A stretch of 37,833 bases of DNA. Source: Mastigocoleus testarum BC008 (lineage in GTDB: Bacteria > Cyanobacteriota > Cyanobacteriia > Cyanobacteriales > Nostocaceae). The stretch is taken from NCBI RefSeq assembly GCF_001456025.1, contig NZ_LMTZ01000105.1, positions 1 through 37,833 of the forward strand. The letters are read 5' to 3'. The translations under genes were made by a program, and so were the position numbers. Every line of letters begins with the position of its first letter. Position 1 is the stretch's first letter. The notes under the pieces are model-generated. The model was not told the DNA's origin, did not search any database, and saw only the letters and a list, made by a program, of their open reading frames with translations. Positions 17,215-26,400 of the stretch are shown here, one piece after another.

Positions 17215-19205
17215 TAGACCCAATCATAAGTTTCATTTGGGGTTAAAGTGCGCTCGAGTTTGATATATTCACTTTGTGTAGCTTCAAGTAGGTGAATCAT
17301 CTGAATTTTTTTACCTTCCTGTGCTGCGCGAAAAGCAGCTCTGAGGGCGATACTTTTGATATTACCCCCGGCTACATTTAACCGTCCTAACTTTTCAAAA
17401 TCTCTGGATTCATCAATATCCAACACACCATGGGGGAAAACTCTTTGCCAAATTTTGATTCGTTCTTCTTCATTTGGGAAAGGAAACTCTACAACAAAGC
17501 GCAAGCGACGCAGGAAAGCAGTATCGAGGGCATCTTTGATATTGGTGGTAATAATAGATAGTCCGTTATAATCTTCTAAACGCTGTAACAAGTAACTAAC
17601 TTCCATGTTTGCATAACGGTCTTTAGAATCTTTAACTTCGCTTCTTTTCCCAAATAGAGCATCACCTTCGTCAAACAGGAGAATAACCCCACCAACTTCA
17701 GCAGCATCAAAGAGTTTTGCAAGATTTTTTTCGGTTTCACCGATGTATTTGCTTACGGTAGCAGAAAGGTCGATTTTGTAGACATCTAAATTTAACTCCC
17801 GTGCGATAACTTCTGCAGCCATGGTTTTACCGGTACCTGGTACCCCAGCAAACAAAGCGCAAGTACCCAAACCGCGATTGTTTTTACCCCCGAACCCCCA
17901 TTTTTCATAAACTACACTCCTTTGACTCAAATGAGCAATCATTTCTTTAAGAATCAGCTTGGGTTGTTCTGGAAGAATTAAATCGTCCCAAGTAGCTTTA
18001 GCTTCGATACGAGTTGCGAGATTATCTAGGGAGGGTCGGGCTTGAGCGCGACAGCTATTCCAAAGGGCTGCTTTTAGTTCCTTCTCATCATTCAAAGCTG
18101 ATGTCTGAGATAATGCAGTATGAGTGGCATTAGCAATAGCCTCAGGAGTAAGTTGAAAATTAGTTACTAGAAGATCAATTTGGGATTCTAATTGGGAAGA
18201 ATAATCGCCAAGATTCTCAAACCAAATTGACCTTTGCTCTTGATTGGTAAGCGGTTTAACTTCCCAAGTAGTTATGGAACGGCGAGATAATTGCAAAGGT
18301 TCGGGGCTGCTAATAATTATAGGTGCGTTAATATTATCTAAGAAAAAGTTTAAAGCTGTCTGTCGAGAAGCATCAGTATCATTTAGGTTTTCACAGTCTA
18401 AAAACAAAATGCTGGGTACAAGTCGATGTTCTCTTTTCCAAAGCAGAATTAATCGGTCTAAATCGGTTACTTTCGTAGGCAAAAACATTGCAGATGTATA
18501 ATAAAGCGCCCATCCTATTTCCTTACTAACCCGAGCTGCTATGTGCAATTTGCAACTTACTTGAGTACCGCATAACTGGATGAAGGGATTTTTAACAGTT
18601 GTTTGCCACTGTTGTAAGATTTGTTTAACTATTTGAGAATGTGTTGAAGATAAGTCTTTAGAGTAAGTATCCGCTGGAATTGGCTTGATTCTACTTTGAA
18701 GTTCGCGATCGATTTTATTATCTCCCAATAAATGATAAAGTAATCTGCGGTTAACTCGAAGAGGACTGTTAATTAAAGCAGTTTTATCGGAAATAGAGAT
18801 CAATTCCCAGTTTCTCAAAGGAGATTGATAGTGAAATAATTCAAAGGAAAAATCAGAAAATATTGTAAGAGCTAAATTAAAAGTTGGATAGTGTATTTGG
18901 GAATTATTTTGGATTTGGGCAATCAATTTATTAAAATGGCTATCTAATTCCCAGCCAATACAAAGCAATAGTAGCTGTCGTTCTAATTTAGATAAATTAA
19001 AAGATTTGCAAAGTACTTCAAAAGCAGGGAGATATTCTTGTTCGGCAATTGTAGCACTTAATTCTTCTATTAATTCTAGTTGGGAGTCCTGGGGATATTC
19101 TTTCCCATCTATACAGGATTGCAGTCTTTGACGGATTTTATCAATCGCATTCAAAAGATAAATTAAATCTTGTTGACTGACTTGATGGGATGGGGTGAGA
19201 GTCAT
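17214..19205 (-). CDS. AAA+ ATPase of contractile injection system (Pvc15/Afp15-like)
   Basis: Protein of 663 aa. The C-terminal AAA+ module is complete: Walker A GVPGTGKT at 454-461, Walker B ILLFDEGDALF with Asp512-Glu513, sensor-1 Asn555 in ITTNIKDAL, and arginine-finger candidates in FLRRLRF (564-570). An earlier half (about 205-330) has the outline of a second, degenerate ATPase fold: GTQVSCK replaces Walker A and SILFLDCEN stands for Walker B. This double layout with a helical N-terminus is typical of the ATPase carried by eCIS loci (Pvc15, Afp15), thought to help particle assembly or cargo loading. It is divergent from the leader-bearing effector gene and shares its 218-bp promoter region. 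A decayed copy of its first 16 codons lies at 22988-23035. Confidence 0.88.
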   Translation of the reverse strand: MTLTPSHQVSQQDLIYLLNAIDKIRQRLQSCIDGKEYPQDSQLELIEELSATIAEQEYLPAFEVLCKSFNLSKLERQLLLLCIGWELDSHFNKLIAQIQNNSQIHYPTFNLALTIFSDFSFELFHYQSPLRNWELISISDKTALINSPLRVNRRLLYHLLGDNKIDRELQSRIKPIPADTYSKDLSSTHSQIVKQILQQWQTTVKNPFIQLCGTQVSCKLHIAARVSKEIGWALYYTSAMFLPTKVTDLDRLILLWKREHRLVPSILFLDCENLNDTDASRQTALNFFLDNINAPIIISSPEPLQLSRRSITTWEVKPLTNQEQRSIWFENLGDYSSQLESQIDLLVTNFQLTPEAIANATHTALSQTSALNDEKELKAALWNSCRAQARPSLDNLATRIEAKATWDDLILPEQPKLILKEMIAHLSQRSVVYEKWGFGGKNNRGLGTCALFAGVPGTGKTMAAEVIARELNLDVYKIDLSATVSKYIGETEKNLAKLFDAAEVGGVILLFDEGDALFGKRSEVKDSKDRYANMEVSYLLQRLEDYNGLSIITTNIKDALDTAFLRRLRFVVEFPFPNEEERIKIWQRVFPHGVLDIDESRDFEKLGRLNVAGGNIKSIALRAAFRAAQEGKKIQMIHLLEATQSEYIKLERTLTPNETYDWV

Positions 19206-19423
19206 AGAGAATCTTTAACTTTAAATGTAAATAGACTAGATTTTACTTATTTTTGTAGAAGAATAAAAATATCTTTTGGTTTATTCCCATTAGATTATTA
19301 ACATAGTAAGATACTGCAAAACCTATCAAACTGAGATTTACTTGTAAAAGTATTTAGTTGTAAAGTATCTAGTTTCAAAAATACCTGCCTTAATAAATAG
19401 TAAAAACTTTAAGTTTTATTGAT
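19206..19423. promoter_or_regulatory. divergent promoter region between ATPase and first effector
   Basis: 218 bp separating two divergent starts. Two blocks are kept in the second copy at 23036-23192: AGACTAGATTTTA at 19233-19245 (identical in both) and a 29-bp block at 19284-19312 with only three differences, ending ACATAGTAAGAT. The first block read on the minus strand contains TAAAAT about 40 bases before the ATPase ATG, a plausible -10 element. The second contains TAAGAT/TACGAT facing the effector. Conservation inside otherwise diverged sequence supports a regulatory role; the exact elements are inferred. Confidence 0.5.
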
Positions 19424-19672
19424 ATGTCTAAAGAAGAAGATTTGAATCGGCGATATAGTTCGGCTAATCAATCTCAAAATCAACAAAGACTCAAAGGTTC
19501 TAAGTCTCTAAACCCTAAGCGTTCTTTGAATCCCAAACGTTCTTTGAATCAGAGCAAGTCTTTAAATTCACCTAATTTATCACAGGATTTAGGTGGTAGT
19601 AGTCCCTTGATAAAAGTACCCTCGAGTAGTCTTGGGGGTTCAAGTTTATTAATGAGGGCTGCTAAAAATACT
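19424..19672 (+). other. shared N-terminal leader, copy 1 (basic)
   Basis: Codons 1-83 of the small effector. The order is MSKEED, a Gln/Asn/Ser stretch, hexapeptides SLNPKR-SLNPKR-SLNQSK, SLNSPNL, then LGGSS and the near-invariant end SSSLGGSSLLMRAAKNT. The last 44 bases match copy 2 with about three changes. eCIS cargo of Photorhabdus PVC type is known to carry disordered N-terminal packaging leaders; this is a candidate equivalent. Confidence 0.7.
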
Positions 19673-20320
19673 AGTTTTACTCGAGAAGTTGATGGAGGTA
19701 ATAACGGACAAAATTCCTCAAAATATTTATTTAATAAAGAAAACAAGAAGGAAAATGAGAAGACAAAGCAAAATAATGAAAATGGACAAATAAGTCCTCC
19801 AGGTGACGTAGATGAGTGTCAGAATCTTTTAGCAGAAATTGCTCAGTTAGCTCTGGAGGTAGACCAACGTTATAGAGATCTACTCGAAGATAAACACAAT
19901 TTATATAATCGACGGCGAAATATTAGCGATCCTCCATTAACAAGTTCTTCTGGTAGGAACATCGGATCGTGGGAGGGACATCAAGAGAAATATAAGGACA
20001 CGAGAGAACTGATGGAGAAAAAAATCAAAGAATTTCAAGAGAATGATAATTGTGACGATAAGTTCGACCCGCTAGGATACGGATTTGAAAAGGAGTACGA
20101 GCTTGCGGAAAGCTATGTAGGAAAACCGGCTCCAGAAGAACCTCTTCCCAAAGATCGCAATCAACTGCTAGATAAAGTTAAAGAGTTGGGAGGATATGTC
20201 GAAGATGGTGCTATATGGTTCGATAAAAACGTAAGTCCTGTTGTAGTGACTACATTGACTGTAATCGCTGCTATCCTGGGACTTGTTTTTGGAGGTTTCA
20301 AATCACCATCACCATATTAG
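19424..20320 (+). CDS. leader-bearing effector candidate, small form
   Basis: Protein of 298 aa beginning with a disordered basic leader (1-83). The leader includes three SLNPKR-like hexapeptides and ends SSSLGGSSLLMRAAKNT, nearly the same as in the 1136-aa protein at 23193. A polar linker (84-128) leads to a helical core with Cys132 (ECQNLLAEIAQL), Trp183-Glu-Gly-His186 in GSWEGHQEKY, and Cys210 (NDNCDDKFDPLG). This C...WxxH...C spacing recalls short C-terminal modules seen at the ends of some bacterial polymorphic toxins, but I cannot name the family. A hydrophobic helix near 270-290 and the tail GGFKSPSPY close the protein. The position beside the eCIS ATPase and the shared leader suggest an injected or loaded cargo. 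The activity is unknown. Confidence 0.65.
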   Translation: MSKEEDLNRRYSSANQSQNQQRLKGSKSLNPKRSLNPKRSLNQSKSLNSPNLSQDLGGSSPLIKVPSSSLGGSSLLMRAAKNTSFTREVDGGNNGQNSSKYLFNKENKKENEKTKQNNENGQISPPGDVDECQNLLAEIAQLALEVDQRYRDLLEDKHNLYNRRRNISDPPLTSSSGRNIGSWEGHQEKYKDTRELMEKKIKEFQENDNCDDKFDPLGYGFEKEYELAESYVGKPAPEEPLPKDRNQLLDKVKELGGYVEDGAIWFDKNVSPVVVTTLTVIAAILGLVFGGFKSPSPY

Positions 20321-20693
20321 TTATCATAGTTACAGGATTCACGCACAAGAAAACAATCACTTCTCTATGAGGTTAACCGAAACTCTGAGCCCTCTTATGG
20401 CGATCGCAGTCATTGATTAATATGGTTTGGGATCACATTTTCGTAAGGTAATAGTTATCCCAAGCTATTAGAAATCCCTCAAGATTACGTAAGTTCTAAG
20501 TTAGAGATTTTTTTACGTCAATAATTTATCTAACAAATTTGGATGCTTTAAAAGGTAGTAATGAGTTTATAAGATTAATTTATTCATTATTTGTTTGAGG
20601 ATATAAAAAATATAAAGATGGGAAAAGAAGTAATATGAAAAAATATTTTTTTAAATATTAAGAACAAAAATAGTAACTTAAAAAAAATTAGCA
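20321..20693. other. 373-bp spacer
   Basis: AT-rich and non-coding. One incomplete HIP1-like GCGATCGCA occurs near 20400. The last 120 bases are very A-rich and probably hold the promoter or leader of the gene at 20694. No hairpin or repeat was recognised. Confidence 0.4.
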
Positions 20694-21518
20694 ATGAAAT
20701 CAAATATTTATTTAAATGTACACTGGCATAAAATTCTTTCACTTCCTACTTTAGACTGGGCTAAACCTTTTTTGCCTATTGTGGAAGTACCCGAACATAT
20801 TTTAAATAACTTGGATGCTTTGAAAGTTATTTATGCTAATTCGACTAATAACTATAATACAAAAAGGAGAAAAACAAAATTTTCATTAGAAGAAAGAGGA
20901 AAGCAAGAAGCGTTATTAACCAGAGAAATGGTCAGTGAGTATCTGAATGAAATTAGTAAACAAATTTCAAAAGAAGCTGCGATAAAGTTGGAACGATGGT
21001 TTCATTTTCATTTTTTTAATAATGAAGCTGAGATAGCGTTAAGAGAGTGGGGATTAGTTTTACATTATAGTTACATGACTCCAAGGGATCGGAAGTTTTA
21101 TAGAAAAATTCCTTGTCCAGCTTCATTGATGCTATTACTCCCAGAATTAGAAAATTTAGTTAAGCTACAGACGGCAAACAAAATTGAAGAAGAGATATTA
21201 AAAGCAGCTCCTCTTGTAGAAATTGAAGAATGGGAAAAAGAATATGGCTTTGTTCCTGAAAGTGGAATGAAACCCTGTTTTGAAAGTGTGTTACTTCGAC
21301 AAGCGCTAGATTCTACTTTAATATTTAAAGCTTTGCGGATAATTGCATGCAAGCTGGATCCTAAAGAACAAAAAGAAGTAGTTGATTGGGCTGAAAATCA
21401 ATTTCAAAGAATCTATAGTCATAGACCTAAAATCCAACAGAGTGGAAGACTTTGTGGTGGTAAATATTTACTGAGTGAACTACCAGAATTGGATGAAAGT
21501 TTAGTACTTTCATACTAA
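20694..21518 (+). CDS. unknown protein in first effector module
   Basis: Soluble, mostly helical protein of 274 aa with no signal peptide or membrane segment. An aromatic, His-rich stretch occurs around 100-125 (LERWFHFHFFNNEAE and REWGLVLHY). The central part (155-230) is rich in Glu/Leu and looks like a helical bundle. I do not recognise the family. It stands between the small effector and two tightly linked small genes on the same strand, so an accessory role (chaperone, adaptor or immunity) is plausible. A 373-bp gap from the effector means it may have its own promoter. Confidence 0.55.
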   Translation: MKSNIYLNVHWHKILSLPTLDWAKPFLPIVEVPEHILNNLDALKVIYANSTNNYNTKRRKTKFSLEERGKQEALLTREMVSEYLNEISKQISKEAAIKLERWFHFHFFNNEAEIALREWGLVLHYSYMTPRDRKFYRKIPCPASLMLLLPELENLVKLQTANKIEEEILKAAPLVEIEEWEKEYGFVPESGMKPCFESVLLRQALDSTLIFKALRIIACKLDPKEQKEVVDWAENQFQRIYSHRPKIQQSGRLCGGKYLLSELPELDESLVLSY

Positions 21519-21588
21519 GATTAATAGTTTTTTATAAATGAGATTCTGACAGAATTCCAGATGATTGGGATTGGTAATTAAATTAAAA

Positions 21589-21981
21589 ATGACTAGAATT
21601 ACAGATATTAAAAAAATAAAAAGCAAAATTGAACCTCTGTTGGGTCAAAAATGTTGGAATCTAGCAATGGGTCACGGATCATTTCTTACTTTTGAGTTTG
21701 GAAAAATAAAAATCCCCGCCAGACCGTCTTTTCTACAGAAAAAATGGCATAGCTTACCACCAAGTAAACTCAAGGAAGAATTACAAGATAGCTACAAAAA
21801 AATTTTGCCACCAGAAGGAGAATGGCATCTTTGGATTTATATGTGTGCTTGGGAGATACTTCACAACAATCAAATTCTGGTAAATAGTGAGGATGAACGA
21901 GAAGTAACGGAGACTTATATCTCAAATTTTGATGGATTAGTACTTAAGTCTTTAGAATTATTAGATGATAATGAGTACTAG
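21589..21981 (+). CDS. small immunity-like protein, unknown family
   Basis: Protein of 130 aa from the ATG at 21589; an upstream TTG at 21565 is less likely. It is a compact mixed alpha/beta cytoplasmic protein with CWNLAMGHGSFLTFEFG at about 24-40 and GEWHLWIYMCAWEI at about 79-92. Small proteins with this G-S-x-L-x-x-x-F-G and W-x-L-W layout occur widely as stand-alone genes next to toxins, but I cannot assign a named family. The stop overlaps the next gene's start by 17 bp, so the two are translationally coupled. An immunity role for the small effector is an inference from context only. Confidence 0.55.
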   Translation: MTRITDIKKIKSKIEPLLGQKCWNLAMGHGSFLTFEFGKIKIPARPSFLQKKWHSLPPSKLKEELQDSYKKILPPEGEWHLWIYMCAWEILHNNQILVNSEDEREVTETYISNFDGLVLKSLELLDDNEY

Positions 21982-22567
21982 ATATTTAGCCGCAGTATTT
22001 TTTATATCTCAAGAAGAAAATATCTCTTTAGAAACTTTGCTGGAAAAAGTCCAAGCTACTGATATTGGGAACCCACATAGTGATGTTGAGAATGAATCAA
22101 GCAACTCATCAGAATCTTTAAAAGCACTATATTGTAACTGGTCATATTTTACAGGTTGCATTGCATGGCTAAAAAAATTAGATTATTATTTACTACTTGT
22201 AATTTGGTTTTCACAATCTCAATTTCTTAGAAAGTTACCTCTTGAAGATTTAGATTTGCCTGTGGAAGAAGATCCAAATTTAGAGCTAGCTCTTACTTTC
22301 AGAGATGCTTGTGAAGAAATTTTACCAGAAGTTGCTTATATAATCACGCACTTAGATCGAGCTGAATGGGAAGAAATTGTAAAAATTGAAAATAAAATTC
22401 AAGGCTTATATGCTGATTTTATTGCTAATCAAGGTGGATTAACTTATCTTTCTGGGTTAATTGCTGATGTACTGACACCTCGTCCGCAAGAATATGAAAG
22501 AGATAATTTACCTGTGAAAAACGGTAAATTAGTATTTAGTAGCAGAGGGAGTTATCGTTGGTTTTAA
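21965..22567 (+). CDS. unknown protein coupled to immunity-like gene
   Basis: Protein of 200 aa; ATGs at 21965 and 21971 are both possible, and both overlap the preceding gene. It is acidic (several EED/EEDP runs) and mainly helical, with an aromatic hydrophobic part at about 57-80 (NWSYFTGCIAWLKKLDYYLLLVIWF) that could be a buried helix or weak membrane segment. The C-terminus ends in SSRGSYRWF. The family is not recognised. The overlap shows that it is made together with the 130-aa protein, perhaps as a complex. With no other data an immunity or accessory role is only suggested by position. Confidence 0.55.
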   Translation: MIMSTRYLAAVFFISQEENISLETLLEKVQATDIGNPHSDVENESSNSSESLKALYCNWSYFTGCIAWLKKLDYYLLLVIWFSQSQFLRKLPLEDLDLPVEEDPNLELALTFRDACEEILPEVAYIITHLDRAEWEEIVKIENKIQGLYADFIANQGGLTYLSGLIADVLTPRPQEYERDNLPVKNGKLVFSSRGSYRWF

Positions 22568-22744
22568 AAGTAGTGATTTTATAGCTTTGCTGACTATTTT
22601 AAACATCACGTTCTCTGTAATTTTATTAAATCTTACCCATCAAATCAATATCAGCAAAATAGTTCCACTTCAGTATCAGAAGGAGAAATATAGCCCCTAA
22701 ATCATTTGTGTTCGCGTGAGCGTACCGTAGGTAAGAATTAATAT

Positions 22745-22774
22745 TGTAGAGACGTTGCATGCAACGTCTCTACA
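22745..22774. repeat. 30-bp perfect palindrome
   Basis: TGTAGAGACGTTGCA followed directly by its exact reverse complement, with no loop. Palindromes of this GTAGAGACGTTGCATG type are dispersed in filamentous cyanobacterial genomes. It may form a cruciform or RNA hairpin, but it has no T-run after it. Confidence 0.9.
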
Positions 22775-22862
22775 GGATTTATCTATTCACAAATGAAATA
22801 TGATTGCTATAAGAGAATCGATTGGAGTTATAAATTAGGCATTGCTTAGTTATGGGATGATT

Positions 22863-22938
22863 TAGCCCCCCTAACCCCCCAATTATGGGGGGAATAAATC
22901 TCTCAAAGTCCCCCAAACTTGGGGGATTTAGGGGGCTA
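22863..22938. repeat. TAGCCCCC-type interspersed inverted repeat
   Basis: Outer ends TAGCCCCCCTAA and TTTAGGGGGCTA are inverted. Inside are two further hairpins, around CCCCCCAATTATGGGGGG (22875-22892) and TCCCCCAAACTTGGGGGA (22909-22926). This is a common cyanobacterial interspersed repeat without coding capacity. Confidence 0.85.
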
Positions 22939-22984
22939 CACTGGCGACTATAAATTTTAAACATTCATCCCTATATTCTGCAAC

Positions 22985-23035
22985 GCCATAAATTAAATCT
23001 CGTTGCTTGATTTGGTGAGATGGGGTAAGGGTCAT
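22985..23035 (-). pseudogene. remnant of the AAA ATPase 5' end
   Basis: Read on the minus strand from 23035, the sequence encodes MTLTPSHQIKQRDLIY, against MTLTPSHQVSQQDLIY at the true ATPase start (13 of 16 identical). Homology ends after codon 16, at 22988, and the frame then runs into unrelated sequence. The fragment sits in the same divergent orientation to the large effector as the full ATPase does to the small one, which shows that the junction was duplicated as a block. Confidence 0.88.
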
Positions 23036-23192
23036 ATATGAAAATTTCTAATATTAACAAGTGTAAGATAGACTAGATTTTATTTATTTTAGCTGAAGAA
23101 GAAAAACCTGTTTTAGCTGCTTCCCATTAGGTTACTAACATAGTACGATGTTTCGAGTGTTATGAAATTGGGATTATTTAGGTTTTATTAAG
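23036..23192. promoter_or_regulatory. second copy of the effector promoter region
   Basis: 157 bp matching the region at 19206-19423 in two blocks: AGACTAGATTTTA at 23070-23082, and a 29-bp block at 23121-23149 that ends ACATAGTACGAT. A third short match, GGTTTTATTAAG, leads into the start codon. About 70 bp present in copy 1 between block 2 and the start codon are missing here. Conservation after the ATPase copy decayed points to selection on effector expression. Confidence 0.55.
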
Positions 23193-23432
23193 ATGTCTAA
23201 AGAAGAAGATTTTGAACGCTGGCGACATAACACAGGTAATGAGTCTGAAGACGAACAAAGTCTAGAAGGTTCAGAATCATTAAACCCGGATCGCCCTTTG
23301 GATAGCGATCGTTCTTTGGATGAGAGTAGTTCTCTAGATTCACCTAATTTAGGGGGTAGTAGCAGATTCAGCAAAGTACCTTTGAGCAGTCTTGGTGGTT
23401 CTAGTTTATTGATGAGGGCTGCTAAAAATACT
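23193..23432 (+). other. shared N-terminal leader, copy 2 (acidic)
   Basis: Codons 1-80 of the large toxin. It has the same order as copy 1 (MSKEED, Ser-rich hexapeptides with SL in each, SLDSPNLGGSS, then LSSLGGSSLLMRAAKNT), but Asp/Glu stand where copy 1 has Lys/Arg. The final 16 residues are almost unchanged, so this end is the best candidate for the recognised part. Confidence 0.7.
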
Positions 23433-26400
23433 ATTTTGGGTGGTCGCGCTACAGAATTAGTTCAAAGTAGCAACCAAAACAAAGAATCGCAAAAATCAAA
23501 TAAAGAATCTGCTCCTCTATCAAATAAACTTGATGTTAAAGATACAAACAAAGATCAATTAGTTGTAAGTCTTCCAAGGACTCCAATTGATATCGCATCT
23601 GCAGATACTTCTGCAAAACTTTCTGGTGAAGAACAAATTTTTGTTAATGCACTCTTAGGTTTGGGTGTAAGTCGTCAAAAAGCTCTTGAGGTTCTCGAGC
23701 AAATAAAATCTGGCGAACGGGACCGCAAAGTTTTAATGGATGGATTGTTATCGGTCAATCCTGCTTTAGCAGCAACTTTACAGGTTAGTGGAATATTCGA
23801 TAAGATCATCGATGGCTTGGTTGAATATTACTCAAAAAATAAATCACAGCAAAATATTTCTAGCCCCCCATCGCAAGCAGAGAAAGAAGAATATTTATCA
23901 AAAGAAGAACAAGAAGGATTAATAAAACAGCGCGAGTATTATCACAATCTTAAGACTGCTTTACCTACTGCAGTAGAAAGAACCAATCAAGACTTAGCTA
24001 AAGATAAAAAACAACCCTTTAGCTTCGATGGGTTGATGAAGAAAATTGAGAAAGGTTCGGGTAAACAGGACGATCCAAATGAAGGTAAGAAGCAAGTCGA
24101 ACGTATTAATCGAGAAGTCGCCGATAAAGTCCAAAAGCTACATCGAGTTGACAGTCAAAGTCCCAGACAAATCGATCCAACTGCCATTCGTAATACTATT
24201 TTAGTCCGGGATTATACTGAAGCACAAAAAGCTGTAGGTGGGGATGAACCTCAAAGAAAAATTTTAGAACAACGTTTTAATAACCTCAAGCCAGATGGAG
24301 CAGAAGGGGAAATATCTCAAAAAGCTGTAATGAGCAAAGCCAATGCAATGTTCAAAGCTGCTACTGGTAAAGATGGTCCTGAAAACGAAAAAGATCGAAG
24401 ATTGCTTGAAAGTTTCCGTAATTCGGTTATTTTAGAGTGGATGCCCAATGCAATCAAACAAGATAAGCAGTCCGGGAAAAGCGATGATAATCAAAAATCC
24501 AAAGATCCAGTAGGAGCATTCAAGCAAGGGGTAAAAGCTAGAGCACTCAAACAGTTAGAAGAAAATAGGCAATTAATATTAGATGCTAAAAAGGAATATA
24601 GCGAGTCTAATAATCCCCAAATATCCCGTCGAGTTGAGCGTTTGCGAGAAGTAGAACGAAAAGATAATCAACTAGCACCAAAGCAGAAAGAATTAGAAAA
24701 GCTTTCGAAAAATGTTGGAATTCTAATTGCACATGGGGAAAATACTGCTCAAGTCTACAGAAAGCGAGGTAATACAAACAAAGCAGATAAACTAGAGCAA
24801 GCGATCGAAGCGAGAAAAATCGAACAAGCTGCATACTTGCAAAAGTTAGAAGAGGTAAAACAAGCTAGATTCACTTTACTTACCCTTTTCCCTGCAACGG
24901 GTGTATTGAAAGGTGATGATGTTAAGGGAGATAAGACTGATGGAGAAGTTGTTGAAAGATTGAATTCGGGTTTCGATAGCGTTCTTTCTGATATAGAAAA
25001 AGTTGAAGCAGGTATTCATAGTGGAGATATACCAATCACCAAACTTGGTGCAGTAGTCAATCAAACTTTAGCTGAAATACCAACGGACGAAGAGAAACAA
25101 GTAGTTCAAAAGTATTTAGAGTCAGAACGCAGCAAAGAAAATAAAATTGCTCTGTCCTCATTTGCGATTCAAATCGGATTAACGGTAGCTGCTCTGTGTA
25201 CGGGAGGAGTAGTAGGAATAATTATAGCTGCAGTGGGAGCTAGTTTAAGTATTGGTAGTGCGGCTTACGAGTGGGAAATTGCAGATGACTTGAATACCGT
25301 AGCCAATACGGGTAAAGTGGGTGGTAATCAGTTACTAGAAAATCCCCAAGCAGCCCGTTTTAACTATGTAATGGGCTGGGTGAATTTAGTTTTAGCTGGG
25401 GTAGATGTACTGCTCGCAACTGGTGAAGTAAGTAGTTTATTTAAAAATGCGAAAAATGCTGAACGACTGATCAATCTTCCTGGAGGTGAGGTTTTTAGTC
25501 GTTTAGAACCACAAGAAATCCAACAGTTAGATCGGGTTCGACGATTAAGGGAAGCTGGAAAAACTGATGAAGCTGAACAAATGTTACGCCAACTTAAGGG
25601 AAAAGTTGGTGAAACTGATGCTGAACTTGGTTTAAAAACTCTTTCTTCTGATGAAGCTGCGCAAATTAGTGGTAGGGGTCAAAAAGGTACGGGAGACGAT
25701 CTTAATGCCGATAGTTCTGCCACTCCTAAAATAGAAACACCTCACACAAGATCGGAAACGGAAGTAAAATTACAACAACTTCGTGATAGTTTGAGCGAAG
25801 AAGGTAAAACTTATTTTGATTCACTGCGAAGTTCTCGCGATAATTCGCAGGAGTTTTTAGAATGGCTCGAACAGAAAGGCAACCCTCAAAAATATATAGA
25901 GGGATCTGCTAGAGGAACTGCCAATCAAACGCGAAGAGCTGCAGAATCGGCACAACGAGTTCAGCAAGCTAGAAAGCGGCTTGATGAAATTAACTTTTTT
26001 GATAGAACTGACGTCCTAAAAATAATTAATAGAGAAGATAGTGCTGCGTTACGCAGTAAAATAGCCGCAGAAATATCTAAACAAGATGCTCTTAGACAGT
26101 ATCCTCCTAAAGACGGCTATCAAGTTTTTGAAGAAGTTCTCGTTTCCGAAGCTGTACCAGGATATAAAAGTAAAGAACAATGGATTGCTGATAATCCTAC
26201 TAAAAATCCAGATTCTGTATATTTTTTAAACGGACAATTATGGCGCAATGTTTCTGATATTGATTTAATAGTTGTTAAATCACCTTCTGATAAAAGTAAA
26301 TATAAAATTATTAGAATAGAAGAAATTAAATCTGGTAAAAATGACTCACCTAATAAAGCAAAAAGACAACAAGAAAATATCATAGACGCTATTAGAAAAA

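Larger units (their letters stand above)
22568..22987. other. repeat-rich spacer between effector modules
   Basis: No gene in 420 bp. It contains a 30-bp perfect palindrome (22745-22774) and a C/G-run element (22863-22938). A GCGTACCGTAGGTA motif near 22717 recurs near 30265 in the structural-operon leader. The concentration of repeats at this junction fits a recombination point for the duplicated segment that starts at 22988. Confidence 0.6.

Noticed and set aside
22779..22964. 61-codon minus-strand frame rich in Pro/Gly
   Set aside because: It reads through the TAGCCCCC-type repeat and has no independent support.
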